A stretch of 64,000 bases of DNA from an uncultured Sporosarcina sp. (GCA_948469885.1 CAOKMT010000002.1:62001-126000), one strand, 5' to 3'. Shown: positions 55,308 through 64,000, counted from the stretch's first letter. The notes: generated from the letters alone by a model not told the origin. Made by a program: numbers and translations.

Positions 55308-56592
55308 TGAGAAAAAGTTAAGAGAGGATCTCGCATATGATGCAACATTCAGTTGCGTGCAATGCGGCTATTGTTTGCCGGCGTGTCCTACATATGTGTC
55401 TTTTGGGAAGGAAACACATTCGCCTCGCGGTAGGATTAACCTCGTCAAGCTTGCAGCAGAAGGAAAGATTTCCATCCATGATATGGCGAATCCAATCGAT
55501 CTTTGTCTCGGTTGTCGTGCGTGTGAAACAGTCTGTCCGACAAATGTCGAATACGGGAAAATATTGACGTCAGCTGTCAATGTGTTGGCTGAATACCGTG
55601 AAAAGGATCGGTCGCGCAAAGAAAAAGCTTTAAGGAATATCGTTTTCCATAAAACATTGACGAATAAAAAAATACTCGGCTTGATGGGGAAAGGTCTTTA
55701 CGTTTTACAAAAAACGAAATTGAATAAAGTGTTGCGCAAATCGAAAATGATGAAGGTCTTGCCAACCTCCATGCAGAGAATGGAGGAAGCTACGCCGACC
55801 GTTAAACTTCCGGAAAAACGTCAAGCAGTGGAGCGTTCGCAGCAAGAACAGCCGTATTTGCGGATCGGTTATTTTCCGGGATGCGTCATGGATACTGTTT
55901 TCGCGAACATCAATGATTTGGCGATTAAACTTCTTGAAATGGGTGGTTGTGAAGTGGTAACCATTCAAGAGCAAGGTTGTTGTGGGGCGCTTCAGCAACA
56001 TAGTGGGGAGAAGGAATTGGCGATTGAACTGGCAAAGAAAAATATCGAAGCATTCGAGCGCTATCAATTTGACTATATCGTTAATGCCGTAGGTGGTTGC
56101 GGGGCAGCACTTGTCGAATATCATCTTTATTTCGATGAACAGGATCCATGGTTTGGCAGGGCAAAGCGCTTTGCAGAAAAAAATAAAGACATTAGCGTCT
56201 TGCTAGCCAAATTAGAATTGCCATTCCAAAAAGAAGTGAATAAAGTGGTGACTTATCAACCTTCGTGCCACTTAACGAACGTTCAGCAAGTTGTAGATGA
56301 CCCATTTCATTTATTGGAACAGGTACAGGGAGTCACTTATGTCCCGATGGAAAAGAAAGATATGTGTTGCGGGTCAGCAGGCATTTATAACATTGTACAT
56401 CATGCGGAATCGATGCTTGTCTTGGACGATAAAATGAAGTATGTCAAGCGTGCAACTCCCGAAGTGATTGTCACAACGAATCCGGGCTGCCATTTACAAA
56501 TGTTGTTAGGTTTACAGCGGGAAGGTTTAGATGATGAAATAGAAGTTAGACATCTGGTGGAAATGGTTGCAGAAGCTTGCGGAATTGAATAA
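55300..56592 (+). CDS. glcF: Glycolate oxidase iron-sulfur subunit
   Basis: GlcF passes electrons from GlcD to the membrane quinone pool. Two 4Fe-4S ferredoxin motifs are in the N-terminal part: CVQCGYCLPACP (about residues 22-33) and CLGCRACETVCP (about 70-81). The two CCG domains follow (YFPGCVMD and GCCGALQQHSG; then MCCGSAGIYN). Length is 430 residues from ATG 55300; an in-frame TTG four codons earlier is possible. It ends before a strong terminator. Confidence 0.93.
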   Translation: MIDEKKLREDLAYDATFSCVQCGYCLPACPTYVSFGKETHSPRGRINLVKLAAEGKISIHDMANPIDLCLGCRACETVCPTNVEYGKILTSAVNVLAEYREKDRSRKEKALRNIVFHKTLTNKKILGLMGKGLYVLQKTKLNKVLRKSKMMKVLPTSMQRMEEATPTVKLPEKRQAVERSQQEQPYLRIGYFPGCVMDTVFANINDLAIKLLEMGGCEVVTIQEQGCCGALQQHSGEKELAIELAKKNIEAFERYQFDYIVNAVGGCGAALVEYHLYFDEQDPWFGRAKRFAEKNKDISVLLAKLELPFQKEVNKVVTYQPSCHLTNVQQVVDDPFHLLEQVQGVTYVPMEKKDMCCGSAGIYNIVHHAESMLVLDDKMKYVKRATPEVIVTTNPGCHLQMLLGLQREGLDDEIEVRHLVEMVAEACGIE

Positions 56593-56604
56593 CGAGGAGA
56601 AGGT

Positions 56605-56647
56605 AAGCATTCCCCCGACTTGTACAAGTCGACGGGAATGCTTTTTT
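56605..56647 (+). terminator. Terminator of glcDF
   Basis: AGCATTCCC and the CGACTTG arm pair with CAAGTCG and GGGAATGCT around TA, followed by TTTTTT. Confidence 0.92.
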
Positions 56648-56861
56648 GTGCTTCGCCTGCAATTCGACTATGTTCACTTTGAAAACCAACATAGATTTTG
56701 GATATTCTAACAGCATTTCATGATCGTCCAACGAAATGGGTTTGGGGTTCAACATCGTCTCTGGATAGTCCAACGCTTTCAAGTTGCCACATGCAGTTGG
56801 ATATATCTAAAAGAAACCTAGCATTCAATATCTAATAAATAGAAAATTCAAAGATTCAGAA
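56648..56861. other. Non-coding stretch after glcDF
   Basis: No gene is supported. It contains several words of the type GGATA-TCTAAC / GTCCAACG (near 56699, 56726, 56762 and 56800) that look like a decayed short tandem or inverted repeat. Confidence 0.4.
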
Positions 56862-56917
56862 TTGACTTTATTGTAGAGTTGATTTAATATGATATACATA
56901 GTCGGTAATGATTACCG
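56862..56917 (+). promoter_or_regulatory. Promoter and palindromic operator of the acyl-CoA operon
   Basis: TTGACT (56862-56867) and TAATAT (56885-56890) have a 17-base spacer. Just past the predicted start point is the palindrome CGGTAAT-G-ATTACCG (56903-56917), a likely binding site, perhaps for the IclR regulator encoded at 61721. Confidence 0.65.
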
Positions 56918-56951
56918 TTTACCGGTAGTATCGAGTTGGAGGGATTATCGA

Positions 56952-58106
56952 ATGAAAAGTCTAGTATTGCCAACAGTAAAGTTTACAGAAGAGCAAAATG
57001 AGTTCAGAAAAGAAGTGCGACAGTTTCTGAAAGATGAAGAAGCAAAAGGTTCGTTTGAGCGAACTTGTGATACATGGCTCAACGGCTATTCTGAGGAGTT
57101 TTCCAAAAAGATTGGCGCAAAAGGATTAATCGGAATGACGTGGCCGAAAGAATATGGCGGGCAAGAAAGAAGTATGATCGAACGTTATATCGTCACAGAA
57201 GAATTTCTAGCGGCAGGTGCGCCGGTCGCATTGCATTGGATTGCAGACCGACAATCCGGTCCGTTATTTTTAAGATATGGTACAGAAGAGCAAAAACAAT
57301 ATTTCCTTCCTAAAATTGCAAAAGGGGAATGTTATTTCTCCATTGGGTTGAGTGAGCCGAATAGCGGATCCGATTTAGCTTCTGTCAGCACACGAGCTGA
57401 AAAGACAGAAGGCGGCTGGATTTTAAATGGTTCTAAAACGTGGACGAGCGGCGCGCATCACTCAAATTACATGATAACACTTTGTAGAACATCCCCCCAA
57501 GATCCGAATAACAGACATGCGGGGCTGAGTCAGCTTGTCGTAGATTTGTCTGCGCCAGGCGTGACGATTCAACCAATCCAATACTTGACGGGCGCTCCAC
57601 ATTTCAATGAAGTGTTTTTTGAAAGCGTCTTCATTCCTGATGATCGCGTCGTTGGGGAGATCGGAAATGGCTGGAAACAAGGGATGGCAGAGCTTGCATT
57701 TGAAAGAAGCGGCCCTGAAAGAATTTTAAGTACTTTCCCCTTGTTGGATGAAATGATTGAAATTTTTAAAGAAAACAAAGATGAAAACGGCTTGAAAGAA
57801 GCAACTAAATTACTTGCTCGTATGTGGAGTCTGCGCTCTATGTCTATTGGAGTCGCCAAAATGCTAGAAGAAGGCGAAGAAGTTGGCATTATCGCAGCCC
57901 TCGTGAAAAACATGGGAACGGAATTCGAACAAAGTGTACCTGAAATTGCGCGCTTGCTCATTTCTTGCCAGCCAAGATTGGACGGGGAGAGCCGGTTTGA
58001 AAGGTTTATGGCGCAATCTATTTTACACGCCCCGGGCTTCACATTAAGAGGCGGGACGACAGAAATATTAAATGGAATCGTTGCAAAAGGAGTTGTTAAT
58101 AGTTGA
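56952..58106 (+). CDS. Acyl-CoA dehydrogenase, larger subunit of a pair
   Basis: The FAD enzyme introduces a 2,3 double bond into an acyl-CoA. The 384-residue protein has the N-terminal helical domain (TEEQNEFRKEVRQFLKDE), YFSIGLSEPNSGSDLAS (about residues 115-131) and the C-terminal helical bundle. Near the end, LRGGTTEILNGI carries glycine where many single-chain enzymes have the catalytic glutamate (IYEGT pattern). ATG 56952 follows TGGAGGGA. The stop overlaps the next dehydrogenase gene, suggesting a heteromeric enzyme. Confidence 0.9.
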   Translation: MKSLVLPTVKFTEEQNEFRKEVRQFLKDEEAKGSFERTCDTWLNGYSEEFSKKIGAKGLIGMTWPKEYGGQERSMIERYIVTEEFLAAGAPVALHWIADRQSGPLFLRYGTEEQKQYFLPKIAKGECYFSIGLSEPNSGSDLASVSTRAEKTEGGWILNGSKTWTSGAHHSNYMITLCRTSPQDPNNRHAGLSQLVVDLSAPGVTIQPIQYLTGAPHFNEVFFESVFIPDDRVVGEIGNGWKQGMAELAFERSGPERILSTFPLLDEMIEIFKENKDENGLKEATKLLARMWSLRSMSIGVAKMLEEGEEVGIIAALVKNMGTEFEQSVPEIARLLISCQPRLDGESRFERFMAQSILHAPGFTLRGGTTEILNGIVAKGVVNS

Positions 58107-59170
58107 GCGATATGAAAGAAATGATTGTTGATGTGACGAATAATATTTTCAAGGATCTTTCTACGAAGGAGACCATCGACAAATCTGAAAACGGTGAATG
58201 GACGCAAAGCCTATGGGATGTATTGAAAGAATCTGAACTCATTTCAATCGGTGTGCCGGAAAACCTTGGCGGTTCGGGCGGGGACTTCGATGATGCATTC
58301 AGTATCATTTATTTGGCAGGTAAATATGCAGCGCCGATTCCGTTGAGCGAAACGATCATCGCGAAAAGGGTGCTCGGTGAACTGGGGCAAAAGGCCGGCA
58401 ACGACCCGATCACTTTTAGTTTTGAAGAGGGGAACGAAGTGACAGTCAAAAAGACGAATGAAGGCGCAGTCGTTTCAGGAAAACTAGCCAACGTTCCGTG
58501 GGCACGGCATGCTAAAAATGTCGTCGCTTTAGCGGAAATGGAAGGGAAGTCTTTTGTCGTCCAATTGCCGTTGGAAAAAGCAGAAATTGAAAAAGTGAAT
58601 AATATTGCAGGAGAACCGAGAGATACGGTTGTTTTTGATGAAATCGCTTTTGAAGAGCTGGCACTCTGTGAAGTCGACGGTGATGCATTCCGAGAGAAAA
58701 TGCTCAATTTGGGTGCTTTATCGAGAGTTGTGATGATGGCGGGCGCGATGGAAATGATTATGGATTTGAGTGTCCGGTATGTCAGTGAACGGAAGCAGTT
58801 CGGTAGATTCCTCCACCGTTTCCAAGCGGTTCAACAGCACTTGGCGAAACTGACGGGAGAAACAGTCATCTCCATCGCAGCGATGAATAACGCGATTGCA
58901 GCATACGAGGAAGGGCAGTTTTTACAAGAATTGGCTTACGCACGTATCCGTGTCAATGAAGCGGCCGAAAAAGTGGCGAAAAGCGCTCACCAAGTACATG
59001 CGGGAATCGGTGTAACATATGAGCATAGCTTGCACCAGTTTACAAGAAGACTATGGGCTTGGCGTGAAGAATTCGGCAACGAATCGATTTGGATAGACAA
59101 AACAGTTGAGCATTTACTCGACAATCCAGATGTCGGTGTTTGGGAAGCGATGACAAACACAAATAATTAA
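58103..59170 (+). CDS. Acyl-CoA dehydrogenase, smaller subunit of a pair
   Basis: The 355-residue protein is a shortened acyl-CoA dehydrogenase: an ESELISIGVPENLGGSGGDF segment (about residues 36-55), a divergent middle and an RKQFGRFLHRFQAVQQHLA helix (about 231-249), then a C-terminus (HAGIGVTYEHSLHQF) typical of the smaller partner in alpha2-beta2 dehydrogenases. TTG 58103 overlaps the stop of the larger gene and follows AAGGAG. The pair is probably one enzyme. A role in degradation of a bulky or polar acyl-CoA is suggested by family knowledge. Confidence 0.87.
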   Translation: MSDMKEMIVDVTNNIFKDLSTKETIDKSENGEWTQSLWDVLKESELISIGVPENLGGSGGDFDDAFSIIYLAGKYAAPIPLSETIIAKRVLGELGQKAGNDPITFSFEEGNEVTVKKTNEGAVVSGKLANVPWARHAKNVVALAEMEGKSFVVQLPLEKAEIEKVNNIAGEPRDTVVFDEIAFEELALCEVDGDAFREKMLNLGALSRVVMMAGAMEMIMDLSVRYVSERKQFGRFLHRFQAVQQHLAKLTGETVISIAAMNNAIAAYEEGQFLQELAYARIRVNEAAEKVAKSAHQVHAGIGVTYEHSLHQFTRRLWAWREEFGNESIWIDKTVEHLLDNPDVGVWEAMTNTNN

Positions 59171-59314
59171 TTCGATTATATAAGCTGAAATAAAGAATGC
59201 GATATGTAGTTGATTGGAATGGAAGGCAACAGGTTGTTTGAGTTAGAACCTTTAGATTAACAAATATAGGGTGCCTGGCATTCTAAACAGAAGAAAAAAT
59301 GAGGGGGAAATACA

Positions 59315-60121
59315 TTGGCGGATTTACTTTTTTCCGTGGAAAGTAATATTGCGAGAATTACATTGAATCGACCGGATAGTATGAATGGTTTCAGCGAAGA
59401 GATGATCGACTTATGGATTGAAGCATTGGAGACTGTCCGTGACTCCGACGATATCCGTGCGGTGATCGTCTCTGGGAATGGAAGAGCATTTTGTGCGGGT
59501 GGAGATATTAAAGCGATGGGTGCGGGCGAAGGTTTTTACAGAAGTGAAAGAGACGTCACCTCTACCGCATTGGCTCGGAAAAATTCTTTGTGGAAAAAAG
59601 TGCAACGCGTACCTTTACTGCTGGAAGAAATCGATCAGCCTGTTATTGCGCAAGTTCACGGCTTTGCGTTCGGTGCCGGCTTGGATATGGCACTTATGTG
59701 TGATATCCGAATCGCTGCGGAAAGCGCAAAGATGTCTGAAAGCTATATTAATGTAGGAATTGTCCCAGGAGACGGAGGGGCATATTTCTTACCGAAGCTT
59801 GTCGGTATAGACAAAGCATTGGACATGTTCTGGACGGCCAAAGTGGTCAGCGGAGAAGAGGCGAAAGAAATAGGCTTGGTGACGCATGTTGTTCCTGATG
59901 ACGAGCTTGAATCATTCACGGAGCAGTATGTCCAAAAGCTGGCGGAAGGACCGCAACAAGCAATCCGTATGACGAAAAGAGCGGTTTATCAAAGTCAGAC
60001 TATGGCTTTAAGACCTGCCCTTGATATGATTTCTTCGTCAATGGGACTTGTAACGGAATTAGAAGATTACAAGGAAGGCATCCAAGCGGTCGTTGAGAAG
60101 AGGAAAGCGAAATTCAATTGA
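59315..60121 (+). CDS. Enoyl-CoA hydratase/isomerase family protein
   Basis: The crotonase-fold enzyme hydrates or isomerises the enoyl-CoA made by the dehydrogenases. The 268-residue protein has the oxyanion-hole motifs SGNGRAFCAGGDIKAM (about residues 52-67) and AQVHGFAFGAGLDMALMCDI (about 112-131), and GIVPGDGGAYFLPKLVG with a glutamate replaced by aspartate (PGDGG). TTG 59315 follows GAGGGGGAAA. A 144-base gap with a TGCCTGGCATTC repeat half separates it from the dehydrogenases. Confidence 0.9.
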   Translation: MADLLFSVESNIARITLNRPDSMNGFSEEMIDLWIEALETVRDSDDIRAVIVSGNGRAFCAGGDIKAMGAGEGFYRSERDVTSTALARKNSLWKKVQRVPLLLEEIDQPVIAQVHGFAFGAGLDMALMCDIRIAAESAKMSESYINVGIVPGDGGAYFLPKLVGIDKALDMFWTAKVVSGEEAKEIGLVTHVVPDDELESFTEQYVQKLAEGPQQAIRMTKRAVYQSQTMALRPALDMISSSMGLVTELEDYKEGIQAVVEKRKAKFN

Positions 60122-60150
60122 TGTAACATCGTTTTGGACGAATCATTAAG

Positions 60151-60202
60151 GATACCAAGTCGTTTTGTATCTCACTTAAGACGGTGACAGCGACTTGGCA
60201 TC
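60151..60202 (-). repeat. TGCCAAGTCG inverted-repeat element
   Basis: GATACCAAGTCG (60151-60162) and CGACTTGGCATC (60191-60202) form a stem around a loop. Read on the minus strand, the start GATGCCAAGTCGCTGTCAC aligns with the element at 21534. Confidence 0.6.
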
Positions 60203-60239
60203 CCGTAAGTGGGAATGGAATTAATGAGGGGGAAAAAAA

Positions 60240-61457
60240 ATGAAACAGCCTTTGGAAGACATAAAGGTTTTAGATTTGTCCCGTGTATTTGCTGGACCTG
60301 CCGGCTCGATGATTTTGGGGGATCTCGGGGCGGATGTTATTCGGATTGAACATCCGGACGGCACTGATAGTATGAGAGATTGGGGGCCTTTCGTGAATGA
60401 GGAAAGTACGTATTTTTTGGCTGCCAATCGAAATAAGCGTTCCGTCACTTTGAATTTGAAAGAGGAAAAAGGAAAAGAATTGTTTCGGAAACTTGTGGAA
60501 AACGCGGATGTCATTTTAGAAAACTTCAAAACGGGCACGATGGACCGAATGGGACTCGGATATGAAGAGGTTAAAAAAATTAACGACAAAATCATTTATT
60601 GTTCGGTGACAGGCTATGGACAAACCGGTCCGATGAATGAAGAGCCGGGCTTCGATCCGGTCATTCAAGCGATCAGCGGTGTCATGGACGTGACAGGGAG
60701 GGCGGATGGCGAAGCGACAAGAGTCGGGATTCCAATCGTCGATATCTTGACATCGAATTATGTGGCGATCAGTATTTTGGCGGCCATTCGAATGAGGGAT
60801 TTCACCAAGGTCGGACAACATATCGATTTATCTCTTCTTGATGTTCAAATGAGTAATATGGCCAATATTGCGAGCAGTTATTTGAATGTAGGACAGATTT
60901 CGAAACGGGTTGGAAATGCCCATAACAATGTCGTTCCTTATGAAGTTTTTCAATGTGCGGATGATCCGATTATGTTATCTGCTGGAAATGACAGGCTCTT
61001 TGAGCGTTTTTGCCAGTTGATCGGCAAATCTGAGTGGGCGGATGATGAAAAATACAAGACCAATGCAGCGCGCAAAGAAAACGAAAAAGAATTGATTCCA
61101 CAAATTATAGAAATTATGAAGACGAAGACAGCGACAGAATGGCTTGAGCTGTTATCTGAATATAAAATACCGGCGGGTAAAGTGAATACGATCGAAGAAG
61201 CGATCCAGCATCCGCAAGTAGAAGCACGGGAGACAGTTGAGAAGATGGTACACCCGGTAGCGGGCGAAGTGAAAATGGTCAGAAGTCCGATGAGGTTTTC
61301 AGGCTTAAATATTACAAGTAGGCACGCACCACCAGTATTGGGTGAGCATACAGAGTCATTTTTCAAAGAAGAACTCGGTCTTGACGATGAAGAACTGAAG
61401 GAATTGAGTGATAATGGCGTCATTCGATTTGGAAATACGGGTGTCTTCTCTAATTGA
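60240..61457 (+). CDS. Family III (CaiB/BaiF) acyl-CoA transferase
   Basis: The enzyme activates a carboxylic acid by CoA transfer, the entry step for the dehydrogenase/hydratase operon. The 405-residue protein has VLDLSRVFAGPAGSMILGDL (about residues 10-29), ANRNKRSVTLNLKEEKGKE (about 62-80) and the catalytic-aspartate region near PIVDILTSNYVAISIL. ATG 60240 follows GAGGGGG. The acid substrate is unknown; carnitine-like or other carboxylates are possible. It ends before a dispersed repeat. Confidence 0.9.
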   Translation: MKQPLEDIKVLDLSRVFAGPAGSMILGDLGADVIRIEHPDGTDSMRDWGPFVNEESTYFLAANRNKRSVTLNLKEEKGKELFRKLVENADVILENFKTGTMDRMGLGYEEVKKINDKIIYCSVTGYGQTGPMNEEPGFDPVIQAISGVMDVTGRADGEATRVGIPIVDILTSNYVAISILAAIRMRDFTKVGQHIDLSLLDVQMSNMANIASSYLNVGQISKRVGNAHNNVVPYEVFQCADDPIMLSAGNDRLFERFCQLIGKSEWADDEKYKTNAARKENEKELIPQIIEIMKTKTATEWLELLSEYKIPAGKVNTIEEAIQHPQVEARETVEKMVHPVAGEVKMVRSPMRFSGLNITSRHAPPVLGEHTESFFKEELGLDDEELKELSDNGVIRFGNTGVFSN

Positions 61458-61489
61458 TTAATTACTCTTTGGCATAATTGCGTCCAGAT

Positions 61490-61594
61490 TTAACTTGATT
61501 CAGCAGAAATCCCTCGCTTTTATAAGTGGGGGGATGAATGCCAAAATACCTTTCAAATTAAAGGGAGTTCAAACTCCCTGCTGATTCAAGTTAA
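61490..61594. repeat. 102-bp inverted-repeat element, copy E (well preserved)
   Basis: TTAACTTGATTCAGCAG (61490-61506) and CTGCTGATTCAAGTTAA (61578-61594) are inverted with one mismatch. Inside are the ATAAGTGG hairpin, GGGATGAATGC and GGAGTTCAAACTCC, as in copy A. Confidence 0.85.
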
Positions 61595-61720
61595 GCTTTC
61601 GGTGGAAGTCTTGAATTATGCGTCTACCTCCCACATTACGTCAGCCAATGGTGTAATCCGAAACTTGGTTGCTAGACAGACGCCAAAGTGCAATCGATCA
61701 TGTATAGGGAGGCGGGACCA

Positions 61721-62509
61721 ATGAATAAAACGAAATTCAACAAGAATTATTCCATGCAAACGGTTCATCGTGCCATTCAAATATTGAAAGCATTTTCGAG
61801 GGAAGACCGTTATTTATCATTGACGCAAATCCATAAAAAGACGGGCATCACGATGTCCAGCCTTCAGCGTTTAACTTCCACATTAGTGTATGAAGGATTT
61901 TTGCATAGAGACGAACGGACGAAAGAGTACCAATTGGGGTTAGGTCTGTTATTTTTGGGTGAGCTAGTGGAGAAGAACACCGGGTTATTATTTTTTGCGC
62001 AACCTGTCTTGGAACGGCTAAACCTCATTACGACTGAGAGTGTCAGTTTGAATGTCATTGAAAATAATGAACGTCGATGTATTTACAATTTGGAAAGTCA
62101 GCATAAGTTGAGTGCGAATACGTACGTAGGGGATTCCTCTCCGCTCTACGCGGGTGCCTCTGCAAAAGTCCTGTTGGCACACTTGCCGGAAGAGAAGATT
62201 GCCCGCTATTTACGAGAGACTGAGCTGAAAAGCATCACCGATCGCACGATCATGTCAAAAGAGCGGTTGGTGGCAGATTTACGAAAAATTAAAGCACAAG
62301 GATACGCAATTAGCTTTGGTGAGCGCGTAAAAGGGACAATCTCTTTCAGCGCACCCATTCTGAACGAATATTCCGAAGTGCTCGCTGCCATAACGATCGT
62401 TATTCCTTCCGTCAGGATTGAAGAATATGATAAAGAAAATTTACTTCAAGAAGTGTTGCACGGTTGTGCGGAAGTGAACGCACAATTGAAGAGTCAGATG
62501 GTGGAATGA
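61721..62509 (+). CDS. IclR-family transcriptional regulator
   Basis: The 262-residue protein has an N-terminal winged helix (MQTVHRAIQILKAFS, SLTQIHKKTGITMSSLQRL, about residues 12-50) and the IclR effector domain (YAGASAKVLLAHLPEEKI and GYAISFGERVKGTISFSAPI, about 191-210). ATG 61721 follows GGGAGGCGG. It follows the CoA-transferase after a repeat and probably controls the acyl-CoA operon, possibly through the palindrome at 56903; the ligand is unknown. Confidence 0.92.
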   Translation: MNKTKFNKNYSMQTVHRAIQILKAFSREDRYLSLTQIHKKTGITMSSLQRLTSTLVYEGFLHRDERTKEYQLGLGLLFLGELVEKNTGLLFFAQPVLERLNLITTESVSLNVIENNERRCIYNLESQHKLSANTYVGDSSPLYAGASAKVLLAHLPEEKIARYLRETELKSITDRTIMSKERLVADLRKIKAQGYAISFGERVKGTISFSAPILNEYSEVLAAITIVIPSVRIEEYDKENLLQEVLHGCAEVNAQLKSQMVE

Positions 62510-62515
62510 CTTTCT

Positions 62516-62555
62516 AAAAAAAACTGCGTACATGTTTTCATGTAACATGTACGCA
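62516..62555 (-). terminator. Intrinsic terminator of the malic enzyme gene
   Basis: TGCGTACATGTT and AACATGTACGCA form a perfect 12-base stem with a 7-base loop; the run of eight A on the plus strand (62516-62523) gives a T-run on the minus strand. It may also end the IclR transcript. Confidence 0.92.
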
Positions 62556-62598
62556 AGTATTGATAGAATGGTTCAATTTCATTGGCAATCGTAAATGT

Positions 62599-63777
62599 TT
62601 AAATTCTGTTCACACCTGTGGCAACGGCTGCTTCGCTGACCGCTTTGGCAACTGTTGTGGCGATACGCTCATCAAATGCATTCGGGATGATGTAATCTTC
62701 TGTTAAATCTTCTTCTTTAATTAAAGAAGCGATGGCATACGTTGCGGCCAACTTCATTTGTTCATTGATATCCGTCGCCCGCACATCAAGTGCTCCGCGG
62801 AAGATACCAGGGAAAGCCAATACGTTATTCACTTGGTTCGGATAATCGGAACGACCCGTTGCAATGACACGGACGCCGAATTCTTTTGCTTGTTCCGGTA
62901 GGATTTCCGGGATAGGGTTGGCAAGAGCAAAGACAATCGGATCTTCGTTCATGCTTGCGATCATTTCTTGGGACAATAGGTTGGCGACAGATACACCAAT
63001 GAAAACGTCTGCTCCGCGAAGTGCATCATGTAGGGTACCTTGCACGCGATTTTCGTTTGTGAATTCAGCGATATCTTCTTTGATCGCGTTCATTCCCTCT
63101 GGGCGCCCTTTATAAATAATTCCTTTTGAATCGCACATAACGATATGTTCAAAGCCCATTTCTTTTAGTAACTTGACAATCGCAATACCGGCAGCACCTG
63201 CCCCATTAACGACGATTTTCGTTTCGTTAATATCTTTCTTCACGAGCTTCAAAGCATTGTGCAAACCTGCCCCAACAACGATCGCGGTCCCGTGTTGGTC
63301 GTCATGAAAGACTGGAATATTACATACTTCACGTAGCCGCTGCTCGATTTCAAAGCAGCGTGGTGCCGCAATATCTTCCAAGTTAATGCCACCGAAAGTC
63401 GGGCTCATCGCTTGTACGATATTGACGATTTCGTCAACGTCTTGTGTATTGAGACAAATTGGAAATGCATCGATGTTGGCAAACTTTTTCAGTAATAATG
63501 CTTTACCTTCCATGACAGGGAGTGAAGCTTCTGGTCCAATGTCCCCTAAACCTAAAACAGCACTTCCATCGGTAACGACGCCAACTAAATTCCCTTTAAT
63601 TGTATATTCATAGACAGCAGATGGGTTTTTGGCGATTTCGAGACAAGGCTCTGCGACTCCTGGTGAATAGGCCAAGCTTAGATCAACGTTATTTTCCAAC
63701 GGTACTTTTGCCAAAATTTCCATTTTTCCTCTGTTGATACGATGTATATCTAAAGATGATTCGATTGCTTTCGTCAA
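62599..63777 (-). CDS. Malic enzyme (NAD(P)-dependent, decarboxylating)
   Basis: The enzyme converts malate to pyruvate and CO2, linking the TCA cycle to pyruvate. The 392-residue protein has LSLAYSPGVAEPCLEI (about residues 33-48) with the catalytic tyrosine, GNLVGVVTDGSAVLGLGDIG (about 62-81), a metal site in FHDDQHGTAI (about 156-165) and the cofactor turn VVNGAGAAGIAIVKLL (about 187-202). This is the short bacterial form. The TTG start is preceded on the minus strand by GAGGTG. Bacillus has several malic enzymes, so the cofactor preference cannot be told. Confidence 0.94.
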   Translation of the reverse strand: MTKAIESSLDIHRINRGKMEILAKVPLENNVDLSLAYSPGVAEPCLEIAKNPSAVYEYTIKGNLVGVVTDGSAVLGLGDIGPEASLPVMEGKALLLKKFANIDAFPICLNTQDVDEIVNIVQAMSPTFGGINLEDIAAPRCFEIEQRLREVCNIPVFHDDQHGTAIVVGAGLHNALKLVKKDINETKIVVNGAGAAGIAIVKLLKEMGFEHIVMCDSKGIIYKGRPEGMNAIKEDIAEFTNENRVQGTLHDALRGADVFIGVSVANLLSQEMIASMNEDPIVFALANPIPEILPEQAKEFGVRVIATGRSDYPNQVNNVLAFPGIFRGALDVRATDINEQMKLAATYAIASLIKEEDLTEDYIIPNAFDERIATTVAKAVSEAAVATGVNRI

Positions 63778-63815
63778 CTAAAAACACCTCATCCTAATTT
63801 ATTTAAGTATTTTTC

Positions 63816-63844
63816 ATTTAAACATGGAAATCAGAAAATTGCAA
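63816..63844 (-). promoter_or_regulatory. Predicted sigma-A promoter of the malic enzyme gene
   Basis: On the minus strand, TTGCAA (63844-63839) and TTAAAT (63821-63816) have a 17-base spacer, placing the start point about 30 bases before the TTG codon. Confidence 0.5.
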
Positions 63845-64000
63845 CTACAACTTTCTCTTTATTGACAACTACTTTTCTCCAGCCTGTCTTATTATAAAGT
63901 CAACTTACTGAAAAATCATCAAAAAAGCTTGTGCTCACAGTATTTGTGAGGGAAAAAATTCCAAAACGAAAACTCCCTTTTATATAGGCTTAGCCTAATA
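63845..64000. other. AT-rich intergenic end of window
   Basis: No coding frame or convincing structure. TTGACA at 63862-63867 lacks a -10 box at normal spacing on the plus strand. Confidence 0.4.

Overview
The window looks like the chromosome of a moderate-GC Gram-positive bacterium of the order Bacillales, most likely a soil or marine Planococcaceae-type organism (Sporosarcina-like). This is inferred from the NreABC sensor, the AroK and IolS-type proteins, a T-box in front of ilv-leu, strong AGGAGG ribosome sites, many TTG/GTG starts and Bacillaceae-type intergenic repeats. No rRNA, tRNA, phage or intact insertion sequence was seen.

Region 1 (1-16.2 kb) is a nitrate respiration block. It holds the end of narG, then narHJI, the nitrate/oxygen sensor nreABC, a hemerythrin-like protein, and a nitrate transporter with an attached PAS domain. 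A nearly complete molybdenum cofactor set follows: moeB, moaB, moaC (opposite strand), moeA, mobB, moaE, moaD, mobA and moaA. It makes the cofactor NarG needs. A 2-hydroxyacid dehydrogenase closes the block.

Region 2 (16.5-42.8 kb) is a catabolic island. It starts with an amino acid permease, a class III aminotransferase and a succinate-semialdehyde dehydrogenase (a GABA-type route). Next come a TRAP transporter, a type II 3-dehydroquinate dehydratase, an IolS-like aldo/keto reductase with a LacI regulator, a type I 3-dehydroquinate dehydratase with an MFS carrier, a FadR-type GntR regulator with a CoA-transferase and an HMG-CoA-lyase-like enzyme, shikimate kinase, and an unrecognised permease. 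The last part is an aldehyde dehydrogenase / zinc alcohol dehydrogenase / ThDP enzyme / TIM-barrel operon followed by a second MFS carrier. Seven exact copies of the palindrome TAGATCGATCTA lie only in the three control regions before the TRAP operon, before aroD-MFS, and between the permease and the aldehyde dehydrogenase. They mark an apparent local regulon. I infer a quinate/shikimate-like or cyclitol-acid degradation pathway that uses chemistry resembling inositol catabolism. This is the best candidate for an undescribed system here.

Region 3 (42.8-51.8 kb) is the branched-chain amino acid operon ilvBNC-leuABCD, with an upstream cre-like box, a sigma-A promoter and a T-box leader.

Region 4 (51.9-64 kb) holds an aspartate dehydrogenase, a choline-kinase-like phosphotransferase, glycolate oxidase subunits GlcD and GlcF, an acyl-CoA operon (two acyl-CoA dehydrogenases, enoyl-CoA hydratase, CoA-transferase) with an IclR regulator, and a malic enzyme on the minus strand.

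Several families of short, hairpin-forming repeats are scattered between the genes from 19.6 kb onward.
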